Part shown: in pieces, positions 19,186 to 20,951 of the stretch | Layout: each line of letters opens with the position of its first letter | Numbering within the stretch: position 1 is the first letter of the stretch | IMG/VR virus record: IMGVR_UViG_3300023180_000485 | Location: 1-20,951 of that record | Reading direction: 5' to 3' (one strand) | Length of the DNA stretch: 20,951 nucleotides | Origin: a virus | Notes under the pieces: model-generated | Seen by the model: the letters and a program-made list of their open reading frames with translations, nothing else | The model's database searches: none | What the model was told of the DNA's origin: nothing | Position numbers and translations under genes: made by a program

Positions 19186-20131
19186 TTCTAAAATTTTGGT
19201 TGCTGGCGCAAATGGAATGGTTGGGTCAGCAATTGTGAGAAACCTAAGAGCAAAAGGATATCAAAACATTATTGAAGGTACTCGATGCAGAGTTGATTTC
19301 TGCGATCAGGAAGAGACCAAAGCATATATGGAAATGATGAAGCCTGATTATGTGTTTGTTGCTGCTGCTAAAGTTGGCGGCATCATGGCAAACAATAATT
19401 TTAAAGGAGACTTTCTTTATCAAAATCTGCAAATTCAAAATAACATCATTCATTATTCCATGGTAAATGATGTTAAAAAACTTTTATTCCTTGGTTCTTC
19501 CTGCATTTATCCAAAGATGTGCGAACAACCAATTAAAGAAGAATACTTGATGACTGGTCCTTTGGAACCAACAAATGATGCATACGCAATTGCTAAGATT
19601 GCTGGTATCAAAATGTGTCAGTCTTATAGGGAACAATATGGATTCAATGCCATTTCATTGATGCCTACCAATCTTTATGGTCCCAATGATAACTTTGATT
19701 TAGAAACTTCTCATGTTCTTCCTGCAATGATTGCAAAGTTTCATTTTGCAACTACTGAAGGATACCTTATTGATATGGGTGGTCCTTGGTATGGAACGGT
19801 AAGACTTTGGGGAGATGGTTCTGCTCGAAGGGAGTTTCTTCACGTTGATGATCTTGCAGAAGCTTGTTTTACTTGTATGATGAATTATAATGATTCTGAG
19901 CATATAAATGTTGGGACTGGTGAGGATATTACTATTAAAGAACTTGCTCAAACTATTTCTAGAGCTGTTGGTTTTCCTGGAGATATTGAGTGGGACAAAA
20001 CTAAACCAAATGGTACACCAAGAAAAGTTTTAGATGTAAGTAAAATTAAATCTATTGGATGGGAACCTAAAATTTCTTTGCTAGAAGGAATTAAAAAAAC
20101 TTATCAGTGGTACGAAGAAAATGTCAAATAA
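19175..20131 (+). CDS. fcl: GDP-L-fucose synthase (epimerase/reductase)
   Basis: Start at ATG 19175 (318 residues); a GTG six bases upstream is possible. It overlaps the end of gmd by 11 nt. [14 protein letters not shown] is the NADP-binding GxxGxxG. GSSCIYPK carries Ser109 and Cys110, AYAIAKIAG carries Tyr137 and Lys141, and [12 protein letters not shown] with SHVLPA holds His180: the full catalytic set of the 3,5-epimerase/4-reductase (wcaG). [10 protein letters not shown] is also typical. It turns the Gmd product into GDP-L-fucose. Together with gmd and the ManA/ManC-type genes downstream it supports a dedicated GDP-fucose pathway. Confidence 0.96.
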   Translation: MNFDSKILVAGANGMVGSAIVRNLRAKGYQNIIEGTRCRVDFCDQEETKAYMEMMKPDYVFVAAAKVGGIMANNNFKGDFLYQNLQIQNNIIHYSMVNDVKKLLFLGSSCIYPKMCEQPIKEEYLMTGPLEPTNDAYAIAKIAGIKMCQSYREQYGFNAISLMPTNLYGPNDNFDLETSHVLPAMIAKFHFATTEGYLIDMGGPWYGTVRLWGDGSARREFLHVDDLAEACFTCMMNYNDSEHINVGTGEDITIKELAQTISRAVGFPGDIEWDKTKPNGTPRKVLDVSKIKSIGWEPKISLLEGIKKTYQWYEENVK

Positions 20132-20465
20132 AGTAGAAAAACCTTGGGGAAGTTATGAAAACCTCATGGATGAGGAATATGGTAAGGTAAAGAGAATTAT
20201 CATTAAACCAGGAGAATCTCCAAGTTATCAATATCATCACAAAAGATCTGAAGTTTGGGTAATTTTAACTGGACTTGCAAAGATTAAAATTGATGGTAAA
20301 GTTACCTGCCATAATCCTGGAGAAATTGTTATCATCCCAAAAGAACATAAGCACCAAATTGAAAATATTGGAGATGATGATTTGATTTTTGTTGAAGTTC
20401 AAGTTGGTGAATATTTTGGTGAAGATGATATTGTAAGGGTTGAAGATAAGTATGGAAGAGTATAA
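20121..20465 (+). CDS. Mannose-6-phosphate isomerase, type II cupin domain only
   Basis: 114 residues, a single cupin: KPWGSYENL, VKRIIIKPGE, YQYHHKRSEVWVILTGLAKI, then IIPKEHKHQIEN and the signature VEVQVGEYFGEDDIVRVEDKYGR. Likely metal ligands are His39, Glu44 and His78 (with Gln37). This is the C-terminal isomerase half of bifunctional ManC (AlgA) enzymes as a separate protein. It would convert fructose-6-phosphate to mannose-6-phosphate at the start of GDP-mannose synthesis. A phosphomannomutase is not in the window. It overlaps fcl by 11 nt and the next gene by 14 nt. Confidence 0.88.
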   Translation: MSNKVEKPWGSYENLMDEEYGKVKRIIIKPGESPSYQYHHKRSEVWVILTGLAKIKIDGKVTCHNPGEIVIIPKEHKHQIENIGDDDLIFVEVQVGEYFGEDDIVRVEDKYGRV

Positions 20466-20951
20466 AGTATTACTTACCACTAGTGGACTAGGATCTAGAC
20501 TTGGAAACCTAACTAAGTTTACAAATAAGAGTCTTGTTAGATTGGGAGATAAACCAGTTATATCTCATATCATTGAAACCTATCCCAAAGGAACAGAGTT
20601 TATTGTTACTCTAGGGCACTATGGTTCTCATGTAAAACAATACTTAAATATTGCTCATCCAGAATCAGATATAACTTTTGTGGATGTTGATAATTACATG
20701 GGTGAAGGTAGTAGTCTTTTGTATTCAATATCTTTATGCGAAGAATACCTAAATCAACCTTTTATTTTTCATGCTTGCGATACTCTTCTTTCTGAAGATT
20801 ATGTGAGCAAAATTGATTTTTCTAGTAATTGGTCTATTGGATGTTTAGGAAAAAACAGTCAATCTTATAGGACAATTAATTCATTACACAATGATAAAAT
20901 TTCATCAATCAATGAAAAGGGTGAGAGTAATTACAACTATGTTTATGTTGG
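20452..20951 (+). CDS. Sugar nucleotidyltransferase-like protein, 3' end outside window
   Basis: The first 166 residues are visible. MEEYKVLLTTSGLGSRLGNL, then NKSLVRLGDKPVISHIIETY follow the NTP-transferase pattern (GGxGTRL...PKPLLPVxGKPL), but the first glycines are replaced: TTSGLGSRL instead of AGGxGTRL; Arg16 and Lys26 remain. The later segment FIFHACDTLLSED is where the metal-binding Asp (GDT type) is expected. It overlaps the cupin gene. Next to a ManA-type cupin, a mannose-1-phosphate guanylyltransferase would be expected, but the changed motif allows another nucleotidyltransferase, or a choline/aminosugar type (LicC-like). Confidence 0.68.
   Translation, partial: MEEYKVLLTTSGLGSRLGNLTKFTNKSLVRLGDKPVISHIIETYPKGTEFIVTLGHYGSHVKQYLNIAHPESDITFVDVDNYMGEGSSLLYSISLCEEYLNQPFIFHACDTLLSEDYVSKIDFSSNWSIGCLGKNSQSYRTINSLHNDKISSINEKGESNYNYVYV

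Overview
This AT-rich window looks like part of the genome of a T4-like marine myovirus, most likely a cyanophage of Prochlorococcus or Synechococcus. The evidence is a T4-type primase (gp61) joined to class Ia ribonucleotide reductase genes (nrdA, nrdB), many T4-style late promoters (TATAAATA), host-type sigma70 promoters in front of small genes and tRNAs, a seven-tRNA cluster, many tiny genes of the kind conserved in cyanophages, and a GDP-deoxysugar cluster. Almost every gene is on the + strand, closely packed or overlapping.

Region 1 (1-6380) is mainly structural or late. It holds the 3' end of a probable virion protein, a small conserved protein with an apparent poly(A) frameshift, a nucleotidyltransferase with a phage tail-end domain, and a 692-residue modular protein with two EF-hand loops, an Ala-rich duplicated segment and a DUF3008 domain. 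After these come a 59-residue gene whose start codon lies inside a hairpin, a small structural protein and several conserved small proteins. Late promoters and two good intrinsic terminators punctuate the region.

Region 2 (6387-11250) is nucleotide and DNA metabolism: primase gp61, NrdA, NrdB and two small proteins.

Region 3 (11231-12815) is a broken locus. A SegE-like GIY-YIG nuclease gene is split into an N-terminal fragment (11231-11347) and a C-terminal fragment (12368-12634). Between them sit an antisense homing endonuclease of the same GIY-YIG type with its own late promoter, and a 59-residue ORF. About 32 central codons, including the YIG half of the active site, are missing.

Region 4 (12812-16600) is an early/accessory region. 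It has tRNA-Tyr, Arg, Gly, Asn, Ser, Pro and Met mixed with small zinc-finger-like and unknown genes and an orphan antitoxin-like gene. Four sigma70 promoters lie in it and a fifth at its end. Five copies of a strictly 46-nt nested palindrome (6-8-6-6-6-8-6) occur here with compensatory base changes; three copies lie 6-10 nt upstream of tRNAs. Two tRNA spacers hold highly structured, probably non-coding RNA, one with a possible pseudoknot.

Region 5 (16614-20951) is a sugar-nucleotide operon of overlapping genes: a glycosyltransferase-like protein, an SGNH-like hydrolase, GDP-mannose 4,6-dehydratase, GDP-L-fucose synthase, a mannose-6-phosphate isomerase-like cupin and the start of a sugar nucleotidyltransferase. 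It is driven by a near-perfect sigma70 promoter that overlaps the preceding terminator.

The strongest candidates for something undescribed are the 46-nt element family, the structured RNAs between the tRNAs, and the nuclease locus broken by a relative of itself.
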